In this document: positions 12,931 to 25,600 of the stretch, piece after piece
Layout of the letters: each line of letters starts with the position of its first letter
How positions within the stretch are numbered: the first letter of the stretch is position 1
From: Gymnogyps californianus
Taxonomy: Eukaryota; Chordata; Aves; Accipitriformes; Cathartidae
DNA: 64,000 nt
Assembly (NCBI RefSeq): GCF_018139145.2
Contig: NC_059477.1
Location: 29,739,502-29,803,501, forward strand
Direction of reading: 5' to 3'
Position numbers and translations under genes: made by a program
Notes under the pieces: generated by a model
Told to the model about the DNA's origin: nothing
What the model saw: the letters and a program-made list of their open reading frames with translations, nothing else
The model's database searches: none

Positions 12931-15900
12931 ATAAAGTCACTTTCTATTATTTGACCATGCAAATAAATGATAGTTCTGCTGAACTGCAAGAATATAGCAG
13001 TGCAGTGCTTGCTCAGTGCCCAATCAACCAGTTCAATGACAGCTATGTCACCCTAATGCCACCTGAATAGAAACTTTTTCCCTGGATCACAGTATAATGT
13101 GCATGTAACAGATAAAGATGTTTAAGCCTCCTCCTGTCCCCTTGTGACACTCCACCCCCTTTATATTTACTTTGCTAGCAGAACAGAAATTAACAGTTGC
13201 TTTAAGGCATTTAATAATTATAAAAACACTTTGTTTTGAAATGCTGGCTGTTGTATTTGGGTTCTTTGGGGAAAAACTGATTTACATTAAAGTTTGGATC
13301 CAGTCTGACAGAGCTCGTCCAGTGAAAGATCACTGGGACCAGAAAGAGTTTTGTTCTGTGCTTGTGCAGAGTCTGCTCTGGGGAGGGAGGGTTCAAACAA
13401 CTCCCAGGCATTACTGGAAATCAAATAATGATATCGGGAAAGTCTCCCAGTAATTTTCCAAAAGCTAATTATTTGTGATTACTGACTACAGAAAATCATG
13501 TATGCAATTATTTCTGCCTTTATTTTTTGTTGCTGTCTGTCTTAAAGTCTGCAAGGTTGAGGGAAGACCAGTCTCCATGCACCACCTCTTTGTGAATGTA
13601 TAGATCCCTTCCAGGCTTCAGAACCATGTCTCCTGCCATCTACCATCTTATAACTCTGAGGAGGGGACAATATTGGTAACATTAGCAAAGAAATCCATTC
13701 CAGGGTGAGACTGAAGCTTTCTAGTGATTCAGTTTGTGCCCATTATTGCAGGATCATTAACTACTTAGTTGCTGGTGCTCTGTGCCACCAGCAAAGTTAG
13801 CAGGAAAACAAAGAGATTTAAAATGTTTTTAATACATTCCACTCTCTTTAATTAGCTCCTGGCTGCAAGGAATGCTGTGAACTACCAATGGACGCTGGCT
13901 GAGAGTTAATGCTTGTAATTTCATGCTTTTGGGCAGGTTCACTGGTGTTTCCTAACAGTGCTCCTGGCCTTGAAGGTGCCAGATAATCCATCCACTGAAA
14001 AAGGCACTGATGTTGGTGTCTGCTAGAGGAGGTCAGTGAGTAGAAGCACTGAAGGAAGAAGTTCAGGCTGTGGCAAGAGAAGGAGACTGAAACTATACCA
14101 TTGTTTAATGTGCTGTTATGTGCCAGTGTGTACCAGAAGGCATGTACTGGGCATGATTTGGCTGTGTGCAAGAGTCAACACAGCTGTTCAGAAGGCGATT
14201 CAGTTGGCCATGTCCTGGCTATATCATCAGTGAGATTTGACTGTGAAGCTTGCAAGCTCTGTGCAACTAAACTCCAAAATATTGAAGCCTTCTGATTTGC
14301 AAAAGGAAGCCCAGACTGAGGCCTTTTGTTATTTGGTAAGTCCCTGAATTATATCTTTCTGGCCTTGCAAAGTATTTCACAGGAACAACCTATCTGATGT
14401 CATTTTGGCATGTCTGAGTAGCACAGATCACGCATAGACATGATTTTCAAGATATTTCTTAGAATTTTCTAAGTTTCCTAAGCATAAGTGCAGGGGAAGC
14501 AAGGACCATAAGAGGGTATAATAAGAGTGTCTCCTGACTCTGTGATCAATTGTTGGTCATAAACCAAAACACCAGAATGGATCTGTATGACATCTGTGAC
14601 AGTCTAGTAAGCTGGATGCTAAAGGACAGACCAGAAACCCTGGATTTCCTTATTAGTTTCCCTCACTTTGCTGCTTTTCTTTCCCATGACTACTCTGCTT
14701 CCACCCTGACTTCTTACCGAGTTCTCTGTGTATGCACAGTTTGTCACTCCATGATAATCTTGATGGAGGCATCAAGGAGCTATCAGCATGAAAATAAGAG
14801 GTAGGATGAGTGATTAAAAACTTCTGGATGACAGGATGAATCTCATAGGCAGGAATTTTTTTCCCTCCCATAATCCTGGGGAACCCAGGACTTTCAATTA
14901 GGGCAGATGTGCTCTGTGTTTTCACACATCAATCTTTCATTGGCCTTGCATCAATCATTCACTGGCTTGTGCAAATAACTTCTCCCAAACAATATTCTTC
15001 TGTCAGAAACAGGCACTGTCATCTGCAGACCTGTTTGAATATTTCATTGTTGCCAGATGATGGCATTTGTGCATATCCTGGATGACATGGCAAGATAGTC
15101 CCTGTGCTCCTTGCCCTAATGAGGCTGGAAAGCCAAGGTAAAGCTGGACAGCAACTGGGCCTGTGTCCTAGAAAACCTTTTCTCTGTAGTCTGTGCAGGG
15201 AGGAACAAAGGGAACTGCAAACAGGGAGCACTTGTTCACCACTTGTTCGACTCTAGTCCACTCAGGTTCAATCTAGCTGATGTCAGGAGTGGCTAGAGCA
15301 ATGTCAAGGTCATCCTCAATAGACAGCCATTCAGCAGATGGTGATGGGAGCCCTTAGAGATGTGGTATATCACAGTCTTGTTTTCATCTGAAAACCTTTC
15401 AAATCCTCCTGCCTGCTCTCTGAGAACTTTGGGGGATTCACTAATTAATATATTTCACAGGTAGGTACTGATAATTCTTCTTGGTCTTCACTTAAAAAAA
15501 TATACCCTGATCCTGTTAACTACAAGGCCTCAGCACAAGGTCTACTGATGTCGTGTGGAGTGGAGAGGGGCTCCTGAGGTTTTGGTAGTGGAGTTCTTGG
15601 CTGGCATTATCAGATTTGACTTATAAAACCAATTAGCCATTTAGCACAACTTTTACACATACAAAGCTTACTTTGGCTACCTATTCTTTCAGGAAAGTTT
15701 TAATCCATAGGTTATACTTCAAGCAGCTGCCAGATGACTTGTTTTCTGAAGGTGCTATTGAAAGCTCTTTGTGCATGGTCTCTGGGAGGCCATGTTTGCC
15801 TAAGTCTAGGTCAGTACAGATGAAAAGGGCTTATCTGGGAAGCTGCAAAGTGTAGGACTGAGGGGAGGCATGGTGAAAACTATGACCTACCCAACAACTT

Positions 15901-16430
15901 CTGAAAAGAGGTCTGCCCAGCTGTGGAAAACTGCAGTAAGTTGGCTGATCTGAGTACTTGAAAACTAGACCTATCCATAAAGTACATCACTGGTGCAATA
16001 AACAGCAAATGCCTGTGAACTGGCCTTACCCATGCCTGGTTTGGACACTATAGTGTTTACTCACTTCTCAGTGAAAAGAACATGGTACTTGTAATGCAAG
16101 TCCATCTCAGATAAGGCCACCAATGAGTTTTTATTCCTAATAATGCAGCAACGATCATTACTTTCTGTGATGGCAAATAGCTTCTGCAGGAACAGTGTGC
16201 TAACTTGACCCAGGTCTTTTAAAAAGTGGATCAATAGATTAAGACTACAAATTAACACTATGTCCCTATGCTCCTGTGGTCTCAGATTTCCCTCTCAATT
16301 TACAATAGCTCCTGCAAGTGTATATTGAACTTTTTGTCTTTGTGCTCTCTCTCATCATGTTTCTTCCCAGTGCTATGCTCTTATAGTAGAAAAGGCTTTG
16401 AAATCAATTGCTGAAATGTAGTTCAGTTTA
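12931..16430. other. Non-coding stretch, no gene recognised
   Basis: AT-rich sequence with only short chance frames (for example 13848-14171 minus and 14550-14804 plus). A GGTTCAATC at about 15267 resembles a tRNA B box but lacks an A box and a cloverleaf. Nothing else was identified. Confidence 0.55.
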
Positions 16431-16505
16431 TGGTTCATAAAGGGCTTTGGGAAACCATTTTGTATAGAAAGTGTGATATAAATATAGGCAGCGTATTTAT
16501 TCCCT
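16431..16505 (+). repeat. MIR-like SINE tail, decayed
   Basis: The phrase AAAGGGCTTTGGGA, followed about 30 bases later by GATATAAATATAGG, resembles the 3' tail of MIR-type or related amniote SINEs, in which AAAGCGCTTTGAGA is followed by a CTATATAAATG segment. The match is short and diverged, so the family is tentative. Confidence 0.35.
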
Positions 16506-16585
16506 TTTCTTAGCTTTGAAATTATACTATTAAACTGGCAAACCTGTCAAATATGTAACTTAGCTTACTGAAGCCCTACCTACCA

Positions 16586-16731
16586 AAAGGCACTTAAGTG
16601 GACGCTTAAAATTAAGCAAGTGATTTAATCCTGCCTTACACAGTTCTTAAACACAGGCATAAGTCTCACTGAAGTCAAGGCAAGCACATTAAAGTTAAGG
16701 GTATGCTAAGCACTTTGTTAAATCAAGGCCT
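16586..16731. repeat. Ancient amniote inverted-repeat element
   Basis: Two imperfect arms face each other. The left arm (about 16589-16625) reads GGCACTTAAGTGG with CTTAAAATTAAGC. The right arm (about 16687-16722) reads TTAAAGTTAAGG with GCTAAGCACTTTG. Between them lies CACTGAAGTCAAGG, a phrase seen repeatedly in old bird, turtle and crocodile repeats. The foldback form suggests a dead non-autonomous DNA transposon, but I cannot assign a family. Confidence 0.4.
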
Positions 16732-17364
16732 AACTCTACTTATTTTCATATCCATTCCTAATTCTGAAAAACAAGTATGTTACAAGAGGCAGTGACACCT
16801 CAGCTTCTGCCTCAATTAAATAAGTTAAAAAATCATGAATCCTAAAGCAATTGCATTGCCATCATACTTCTTTCCTTTTATGAATAATCCAGAGTTTGAT
16901 ATGTCTTTCTATAGGATTAATATCTTAACAGCAAGGTAATAGGTAGTATGACATTTAATCTCTTTGATTAAATTCCATACTAAAAATGTCCCATAAATAA
17001 AAGAAACAATTGAGGCAATCATAAATTATCTTCATTGTTGCAAAGTGATGGATTTAGTAGTTACAGAGGGTAAAATCTCATGAGCTCATTAAAAGCTATA
17101 AGGTTTTTTCCTTCCACAGATCTAAAAGATGTTGTGGCCTATGGCAGGTTTTCTCACATTGCTTTCATTTAATCAGCTGAAACCTTAAGAGGACACAGAA
17201 GATTCTGTATATATGTGCCCATTTCATTTTCCACTAGGCATGACCAGATCCAAATAGGGATCTCTTCCTTTGGGTTTTATCTTAGTTGCCTCCTGTGGGC
17301 TCAGCTCATGTGCCTAATGAAGGAGAATGTATTTTTTGGTTAATAGCCAGGATCAAATTGTTTC

Positions 17365-17427
17365 AGGATCTGAGTCTGTTTCTCGTCTCTGCCACTGACC
17401 TCCACTGTGACCTTGGACAAGTCACAG
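17365..17427 (+). repeat. MIR-like SINE core fragment
   Basis: CTCTGCCACTGACC, then CTGTGACCTTGGACAAGTCA, closely follows the conserved core of MIR SINEs (tRNA-derived, spread before mammals and sauropsids were distinct or carried in both). Flanks on both sides are too diverged to extend it. Confidence 0.6.
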
Positions 17428-19512
17428 AAGGCTAAATTTTCAAGAGCTCAGCATCAACCATCAGAGCCAGCTCAAAATGTATCAGCCACAACCATAGTGC
17501 TGAATTAATAAGGTTTGGATGCAGTCCAGTGGGCTGTGCTTTTCTGCGTATTTACCTAAAAGCATCACAAGGGAGATGCTTATCTGAGTCCCTCTGAAAA
17601 CCTGCATGCAGGAGTAGGTCCCAAACTTTTTAAGGCTCCACTGTGCTACTGAGATGCACCTGGAGGATTCATTTCTCCCTTTGCAAAATGAGCAAAAGGT
17701 ACCCAAACAGAATGGCTTCACTTAGCATAATAAGGCACCATTTTTCCTATTCAATTAGAAAACTTTTTACTACAGATACTAAGAAAACTTTTTCCTTTCT
17801 ATTCAACTATAGCAGGTAAAGAAGTTAAGTGACAGAAGGGAAATAAAGTGGACAAGACTTTCATCCAAGTTGCTGGGGGTTTCAAGGGCTCTCATTAGCA
17901 CTTTCCTGCCTCCTGAAATCTGTGCTGACCATTTGACTCCTTATAACAAACTGTCATGGCTATGAAACCCATCCTCCAACAAGGACAACACAGATGCACA
18001 GGCTGCACTTTAGAGTCCTCCTGCACTGTGCCTGTGCTGAGCTGCATGGTGCCCAAGGTTAGGGATGGACAAGAGGCTGCTATACTGTCTGACAGTGCTA
18101 AAAAAAAAAACCTCAGCCCATTCATGTGATTAAGGATTCAAATGAAAGGCTTTCTGTAAAGATGTGTTTTTAATATAAAAGGCTGCCAGCAGAGAAGTCC
18201 CCCACGGTGCAGTTTGTAGGATCTTGTAAGAGTTTAGCGAGATTAAGTTCAAGTAAATTCCTTGAGAAGCATCTGCACAACCCGCAATGAGGTTTTGCTG
18301 CACGTTTCACCAGATGAAATGCTGCATTTCAGTGTTAAACCTTTTTCAAGTACCCACAAAAATGACAGGGCTGGCAGTGCCAGGAGCACCAGGTTTCCTA
18401 CTGGGGAAATATGGTGGGAAGCCTTATTGCAGGTGGCATGGGTGCTCTGCAAGGATGGGCCATGAGTGATTTTGCTGCAGGTCTTTGCCATCAGCAGAGA
18501 CCAGGGAACTCCTACTTCAGCCTCCTAAAAAAAAAAAAAAAAGAGGAAAAAAATGCACATACTGACCAAGAAATTTCTCTCATTACTAATCTCAGGAGCT
18601 GCCTACAGCCTCTGTCCTTTAAATCATGTGAGGCCTGTCTTAGCAAAGATTCATGGAAGGCAGAAGCTCACTGACAGACCCTGATAAATCAATCAGATCT
18701 TGGATTGCTTTTTAAAAACTTCAGCCTGTTTTCCTGAAATCTGTTATTAAACATGCCCTGTTCTGACCAGTTCCTTTCACAATGACCTCCAACATGTTTT
18801 TGCTGGAGAAGCTCTAAAGGGAGAATGGGCACAGGGCCAGAGACCCTCAAAAAAAAAAAAAAAGTCTTGCAAGTAAACAGGCTGTAGAGCATGGCAGGGC
18901 CTCCAGAAAGTGCAAAAGACATCACAGTGGCCCATGTCTGTGTCGGACACCTGCTGGTGGAGATCTAATAATGCTTTGGATGGATGAACAGTGAATGCAA
19001 CCCAAAGGGACCAAAAAGGGAGGAAAATCACAGCTTGGCTTCCCTGTGCTTTGTTTCTTTGTCTTTTCTCTGTGTACCACCATATTGTAATTGGTTTATC
19101 ACAGACCAGGCCAGTGCAATCCCAAATTACTATAGAAACCTCACAGCAAACCTCTGGAAATGTTGATTCTTCATACAACCTTGCCAAACACTTCCCTTCC
19201 ATCACCCATGTAGGTCTGAGAGTCACAGGCTGGAGCTGGAGATGTGATTTGCATTTGGTAATGTTAATCTATTTTACCCATTCTTACAAACTGAAGCAAT
19301 GTATGTAATATAGGTGAAGCAATCTATGTAATATAGGATGTCTATTTTATTAGCATCTTCACTCTGGTTGCTTGCAGCTTGAGCTCAAAAAGTCAAAAGG
19401 GCTATCTGAAATGCTCCAGGGTATCTGAGACATCCATGCGGGCCTGGCAGATATGACCCAGTGCTACCCAAGCCCTTCAGAAGTGGCATGTGGAGACCAG
19501 GGGGGTAAACTA
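17428..19512. other. Non-coding stretch with two A-runs
   Basis: There is no recognised gene. Adenine runs of 16 (18527-18542) and 15 (18849-18863) break up the short frames here. Neither run ends a recognisable retrocopy, so they look like simple mononucleotide tracts. Confidence 0.55.
19293..19338. repeat. Short tandem duplication, 23-bp period
   Basis: Two adjacent copies of GAAGCAATGTATGTAATATA plus three bases (19293-19315 and 19316-19338) differ at one internal base, G at 19301 against C at 19324, and at the last base. The near-identity points to a recent local duplication, probably by replication slippage. Confidence 0.85.
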
Positions 19513-19620
19513 GGGCACCTCCAGTGACACTTTAGACACATTTTGGCACTTGAATCCCATTCCCATTGACTGTAGTGAGAGCTCAGACACTTGCATGTAG
19601 ACACCAAATGTAGGTGCCTC
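19513..19620. repeat. Probable ancient foldback repeat
   Basis: GGCACCT at 19514-19520 is mirrored by AGGTGCC at 19612-19618, giving a perfect 7-bp terminal inverted repeat about 100 bp apart. The interior contains GAATCCCATT and CCATTGACT phrases typical of old sauropsid foldback elements. It is probably a non-autonomous DNA transposon relic. The family is unknown. Confidence 0.35.
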
Positions 19621-22600
19621 AATCTGGGAGGCTGAATCACCCCTCCCCACACCAGCTCCTCCTCAGCAGTACAGCCCATCCGTCCCACCTGTGCTTCTGC
19701 AGGTACCTTGCAGAGCTCCTTGCGGACACTGGGCTCCTTGAGACCATTAATATTCCTGGGTACCCTATGGAACTGCTCAAGCTGGAAAAAAAATCTCTCA
19801 TTGAAACCTGGGAAGAAAAATCTTGATTTTGAAATTTTTAATTACTACAAAAGCTACCTCAAAATACAAATTCAGAAGTCTTCCTTATGGGAAATTTCTT
19901 AGGTTTTCACACAAAAAATAAACACTTTTCACTAAGACTGAATTTGATTCAAAACTCAATTTTCCATAGGAAGGGGAAATTCAGATTTTTTCACACCTCC
20001 TTTGTTATTCAGGCTGACTGTGCTCCAGGCAAGAACTAGTAGGATTAGGGAAAACTGATAGCTACCAGGACAATTTCAGAAGTCTGTGACATGACCTGAA
20101 GAAATGATTGATTTGCACTTGCCCTTGACAAAGAAGATATGTCATGTACAAGGAGAGAAGCAGCCTGGCATCTGAGGTCAATTGACCAATGTTCCCACAG
20201 TGCAGAGATGGGGTAGGCTTAGATGTGCAGAGCAAATGAAGCAGTTTCTTTAATAATAGGCAATCAGCCCCATCTTCTTTGAAGCCAAGGGAATTCTCCT
20301 ATCGATTTCAATGTGTTCTGACTTATATCATGAGGAAAGTATCCACCTCAGGTAGCTGAGTGCAGTTGCTTGATTCAAACCAAAGTAAAACATGTCTGAC
20401 TGCTTTAATATTTGTTTGGAAGGTAAAAGTTTAGAATGGAGTGAGCTGGAACAAGAAAAATTTTGATGCAATTAAGCCTTGATTTTTTTGTTGTTGTTTG
20501 TTTTGCATTTGTTCTAGTTCCTTTTCTCCAAATAGATCACTTCATCATTTGTTGGTAATAATGATTTGCAGCTATAAATGTAGTCCACACAGCAAACGCA
20601 GTGTGTCTTTTCCATTACTCACTTTCACTCTCCCCATGTACCTTTTATATCCTCATGCCATGTGTCCAGTTTTATGCCCACATGCACTTTTAACAAGTGA
20701 ATTTCCAAGGTTTGTGTGGATGAGTATTTACAGGAGCTTCCTTGTTTATCCTCACTCTGTACATCTATTGAGCCTGGTGCCAAGAGACGCTGAGAGCATC
20801 AATGTTCACTAACATCACTGGCAAATAAAAATGCTCAGCATCACATAGGCCTCGGTCACCTTTTTTCTAAAGTTTTGCTCCTGCTGCTTATTTCATCCAA
20901 GAAAACTGCCATAGCCACAAGGACTATCACTAGGGTCATCTTGAAGGGGAGGGTTAGCACTGTAGCCTGTAGACTCTGAATTTGTATTGGTATTTAGGGT
21001 TCATTTAGAGGTTATTCTCTGTGGGGTTTTAGGGCTTTTTTTTTTTCCTCCCCCTTAAGCACTGCATAAGTGTATCTCAGGTTGGCTTGAAGAGCTGTTC
21101 AAAGGATCAGGCTGCATATTTATTTGCTTTTTCTTCTAGAAATCCTTTAATTTAGTTGTAGCAGATTTAGAAAATGAGGTGTAAAACAGAAATCAGAACA
21201 GGGAGTTCTGGCAGTGTCCTGCTTGAGCCGGAGGCTTGAAGAAGGGGGTGAAAGCTCCAGATATGCTGCAACGTACATCAGGCAGCAACTGAGCAGAACT
21301 GGGAATTCAAAAGAGGGATTGAGCTAGAGATAAAAGGGATTTACTGGATGTATTTCAGCAGACCAGGATATAGGATTTGATGGCATCCTAGGACTGACCC
21401 ATCAGTGTAGACAGCCTTGAGGACAAACACGGTATTTCTGTTATGTATTTGCGAATACCCTGGAGCAGTAGGCTCCAGTCACAGCCAGAGGGTTTTTTAG
21501 GGTTGACAATAAATACTGATAATACTTGCCATTTATCTGTCAAGTTGAGAATTACTGGTGCTGGAATCTTTATTTAGTTAATGAGAGAGCAGAAGTAACA
21601 GAATCTGACTTCCCCAGCCATTCACACCTTCACAGTGAAGCCTGAGCTTCCAATGCTCCTGGTCCCACTGTTGTGTAGGCTTTCTTTAAGCTATCAAGTT
21701 TGTATGACAAATAGGTTTGAGGAAATCACTTCTGTGGATCCCATGAGCAAGAAAAGTAGGGCTAAATATATGAAATAAATTATTCATTCTGAATTATTTA
21801 CTCAGCTCCACTTATTTGTTCTCATTTACTTCCTTTTTACTTAAACTAGATCATTCATCTTCTCTTCCTTCCTTAAAAGATATTTCAAATGTTTTTTTAA
21901 TCACTTTGCACATATCAAATGCTGTTAGATACTACCATCATGCTGCTGTTTGGGAAGCCTACAAATAGTATTGTATACATTGAAGTAAATAAACCTCATT
22001 AGCTTTAACTCTATTAATCACAGTCAATAACATTAATGAAGCCTACTTTAGCATCACTGTCAGAGATTTAGGACTAATTCATCTCATTATTAACTTTTGT
22101 GGAATTACAGTCCTCTTCAAATTTATCCCCCAGTACTATCAATTTTTATGTGAGGTCAACATTTTCCCACGAATTTTTGAAATGTAAATTCAACAAAAAA
22201 AAAAAAGGTTTTTGGAAGCTTTTTGAAAGGTTTTGAGTTTGATTGCAAAAGGGCCCAAGAATCAGAAAGTGAGGAGGACTGGAAATTGAAAGGGAAGCTA
22301 CACAGAATTAACCATCTACTTTTTTTGCTTCATTTGCTACACTCCAGCTTCCATGTGATGGAGGTGTCACCTGTGTAGTGGTGGCCCAAATCCCAAAGAG
22401 GACTTAGTCACCGGAGAGTCAAATCTGACATAAAGATGTTGACTTAGAGGTTTAAAGACCCTTCCAACGTGCACATTTAGTGGTCTCTAACGCACATGGA
22501 CTTTACCTTACTGTCTCCTTACAGGTCGTCTTGGATACATTTATGGACTAAGATTTCCACATTTAGGGGGTTGTAGGAGGGTGTTATCAGACTAATGTAT

Positions 22601-25600
22601 TAGTCTATTTGTAGACTGCACTGAGACAGTTATATTTAGTAGATACTTTATTGTGCAAGCCTGACATGATAGAGTTAACTCTAAATGGAGCTACAGAAAG
22701 ATTAAGAGTTTATTTTTATTAAAATTTTGTTCCTTTTTGTCCATATGTTGACAAAACCAGTTTTTTCTTAACTGTATAACATTTCCTGAGCATTTTAAAA
22801 TTTAAAGCAACATCTTTAATGTTACACTAATACCGTTTTCTGCTTTTGATGCTATTTTTTTATTTTCCATATATCTGCCATTCTATTTTCCAGCATGGAT
22901 TAGAATTGCCAGTATCTAAAATACCTTGAAAAAGATATGTCTTCCAATAAATCTTTGCAGCTAAAAGCAGGAATAACCAGTGATATAAAAGAGCCAGTTT
23001 TGCAGCTAGACTCGATAAGTATCTGTTCACATTAATACATACCAGCTTTCTGTATGAGGTACCCAAATCTTCCCCAAGCATGATGGGCTCTCCTTAGAGT
23101 TTTTCGCATTCCCACAGTGTAAAAACAGATCAGTTGCTCATTTCAAAACAGCTGATCCTAGATAAACATAGTTCCTGTATTTCAGTACCCGATTATAAAA
23201 TGTTAAGTGTTAAATGTCTGTGTTGGGCTTGAGGTTAATTAGTTTGAATTTTCTTTTAAGAGCAAAAACCTGAAGCATCTCCGATGTGGCATTTCCTCAG
23301 GCAGCCTTAAAGCCTTTCCCCACTCCTCATGCTTTGCAAGATAAGACATTTTTGTTCTTACATAATTAGCTGGCAGTAAGATTCAGGAAAAGAGGGGGGA
23401 AAAAGACACTTTAGAGCTCTGAGTAGTGACTTGTCTGAGCCTTTACATCAGTTCCCTTTAAACTGCTCTGTGGCTAACTTCCCAGGTTTCTTCCAGTGAC
23501 TACTGCTGGGTATTAGTTTAATGGGTCATAGTCACTGATTGGATCATAAATACAGAAATCCCACCACTGAAGCTTAAAAAAACCCCAGAGCTATTCAAGA
23601 GGAAGCTAAAACTCAGTGCAGCAATACAACACAGTATGTAGCTCTTTGCCTTCCCTTACAGAGACAGCCTTTTCTGATCTTGCTGCATTTCCCCTATTCT
23701 GAAAGGAAGGGTTGTTTTTTCCCCTCAGGAAATCCAGATGTTATAATCTCTTAAGTCAAATTCTTTTTCCCATTTTTGGAAGGAAGGGGGAGCAGGGCTG
23801 AGAGGCTATCAATGCAGGTCACTGTGGGATGACCTGGAATTGTTTTAGAATCATGAAGAGCTCATCAGTTTTGCCGGGTGTCAGTGACATTTCTGTTCTA
23901 TAGCAGTCTGGTACATTGGCCTGAATTTCTAAGGGAAGAGGCTACAAATGAGAGCAACTTCATTATTGCAGTGCTTTATTGAAGTCTTTGAGGGGTAACT
24001 AAGCTATTTACATTGACCTTTACAGCACTGGCCTGAGGCTCAAAACAACACGGTAATATTCATTGCCAGTAAAGCTCTGCAGAGATACTTCACGCTGTAG
24101 CAGGTGGGAAGGAGGCAGATTGTTACAGCAATGGCCTGAAAGATTTCCAGGTACAATGCCTCAGAGATTCGATGTGCACCAGAGACTGGGGGCTATTTTC
24201 AGCCCTATTTGTATACCTTGCTCCTGCTCTGCTTAGGTGCCGAATTGCCATGTGCTGCAATGGTGACAGCTGCTTATTTAAACTTTAATGACTGATATTG
24301 CAGGCCTTTGCCACATCTCGCTTACAGTCTCCAGGATGAGGGTGGACAATTTGATGGCAGGGAAAGGAAGCATAAAGATAGAGACTGACGGCATCTGAGC
24401 CCAGCTTGCGGGTAGAAAGCAGAGATCCAACTTTCAAAGTGAGCAGGGGGAGGAGATCAGACCTAGACACAGGTCAGAATAAAGCGTGACCTACTGCAGG
24501 CAAATACATGTCACGAATTGGGTCCTGAAACTCGTGAGATTTTAAAATAAGATTGGGTATTTTTATTTGCTGTCTGTCTTAACAGTTCTTGTGACAGGCC
24601 TCCTGTTGAGCTAACATAGAAAATAAGCCTGCTATGTCAAAAAAAAAAAAGGGTGGTCCATTCTAACCCATCAACAAGGTGATCTTGTATGGGAAATGCA
24701 CCCCTTTTTCCTGAAGAGATCACCAAATTATTCTCCCTTCTTGGGTTCTCTGACAGGTGTTTTTTTTATTCCTCCTTTGCTATTTCTATGCCACCAAAGC
24801 TTTCTAGAAGTGATGGTCAGTGTAGTCTGAGGAGACAGGAAAGAATTTCCCCGGTCTGTGGGATTTTCTTTGGTAGTCAGAGCAGAGCAGTCCCAGTATC
24901 CATATTAATTTTTATTTTATCCCAGGGAGTCTGTTCTGGGAGAGGCACAGAAAAAGGAAAGAAGAAACTTCTGCCTGTGTGGATGGGAAGGAAATGCACT
25001 GAGCTGGACCTGTGTGGTCCTTGGAGTCCTGTTGCTGGAGATGTAAAAGTGAAAAACTCATTTGCCTTTTCACTTGGTGGGGCCAAAGTAAATCCCTGGG
25101 TGGGATTTGGAGATGTGGAAATCAGGTTAGATTGGGCCCTCACTTGCCAAGACATCAGCTTTCCATCAGAGCTCTTCCCTTCCAAACAGAGCCCTCCTGT
25201 GCCTGTCCCTGAGGGATCTCCACTCCAAGACTATTTGAAGAGCATGTGTTCATAGTGCCTTGGCCAGCATTTCCATATTTGAAGCTGCTTTGCCAATTCC
25301 AGCCATACAAAAATCACACAAGTAGATTCTGAAAGCAAATCCTTTCTGGCTTCCTTCTATTTGCATTTTGCTTTGTCTTGTTAACTTTTAGGCTGTATTT
25401 GGCCACATTCTTACAGCTTCTCTTTGAAGTTCATTTTTCACAGCTGTAAAAACAAGTGAAAGGTGAAGCTTGTTTGGCTTAAGAGTGGGGGCTTTAAAAT
25501 AACAAAATATTTCAAGACTCAAAATCCAGAATTCGAGTAGTACCAGCTGAGCTGGATCTCTAATGCTCTTTTTCTCTCCCTATGGACTTGCTTAGGAACA

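Noticed and set aside
15240..15290. tRNA-like B-box word GGTTCAATC
   Set aside because: No A box at the right distance and no cloverleaf arms.
24689..25255. 188-codon plus-strand open frame, the longest outside the GC island
   Set aside because: There is no domain, signal peptide or plausible splice context. At this base composition, one frame of such length in 64 kb is near chance expectation.
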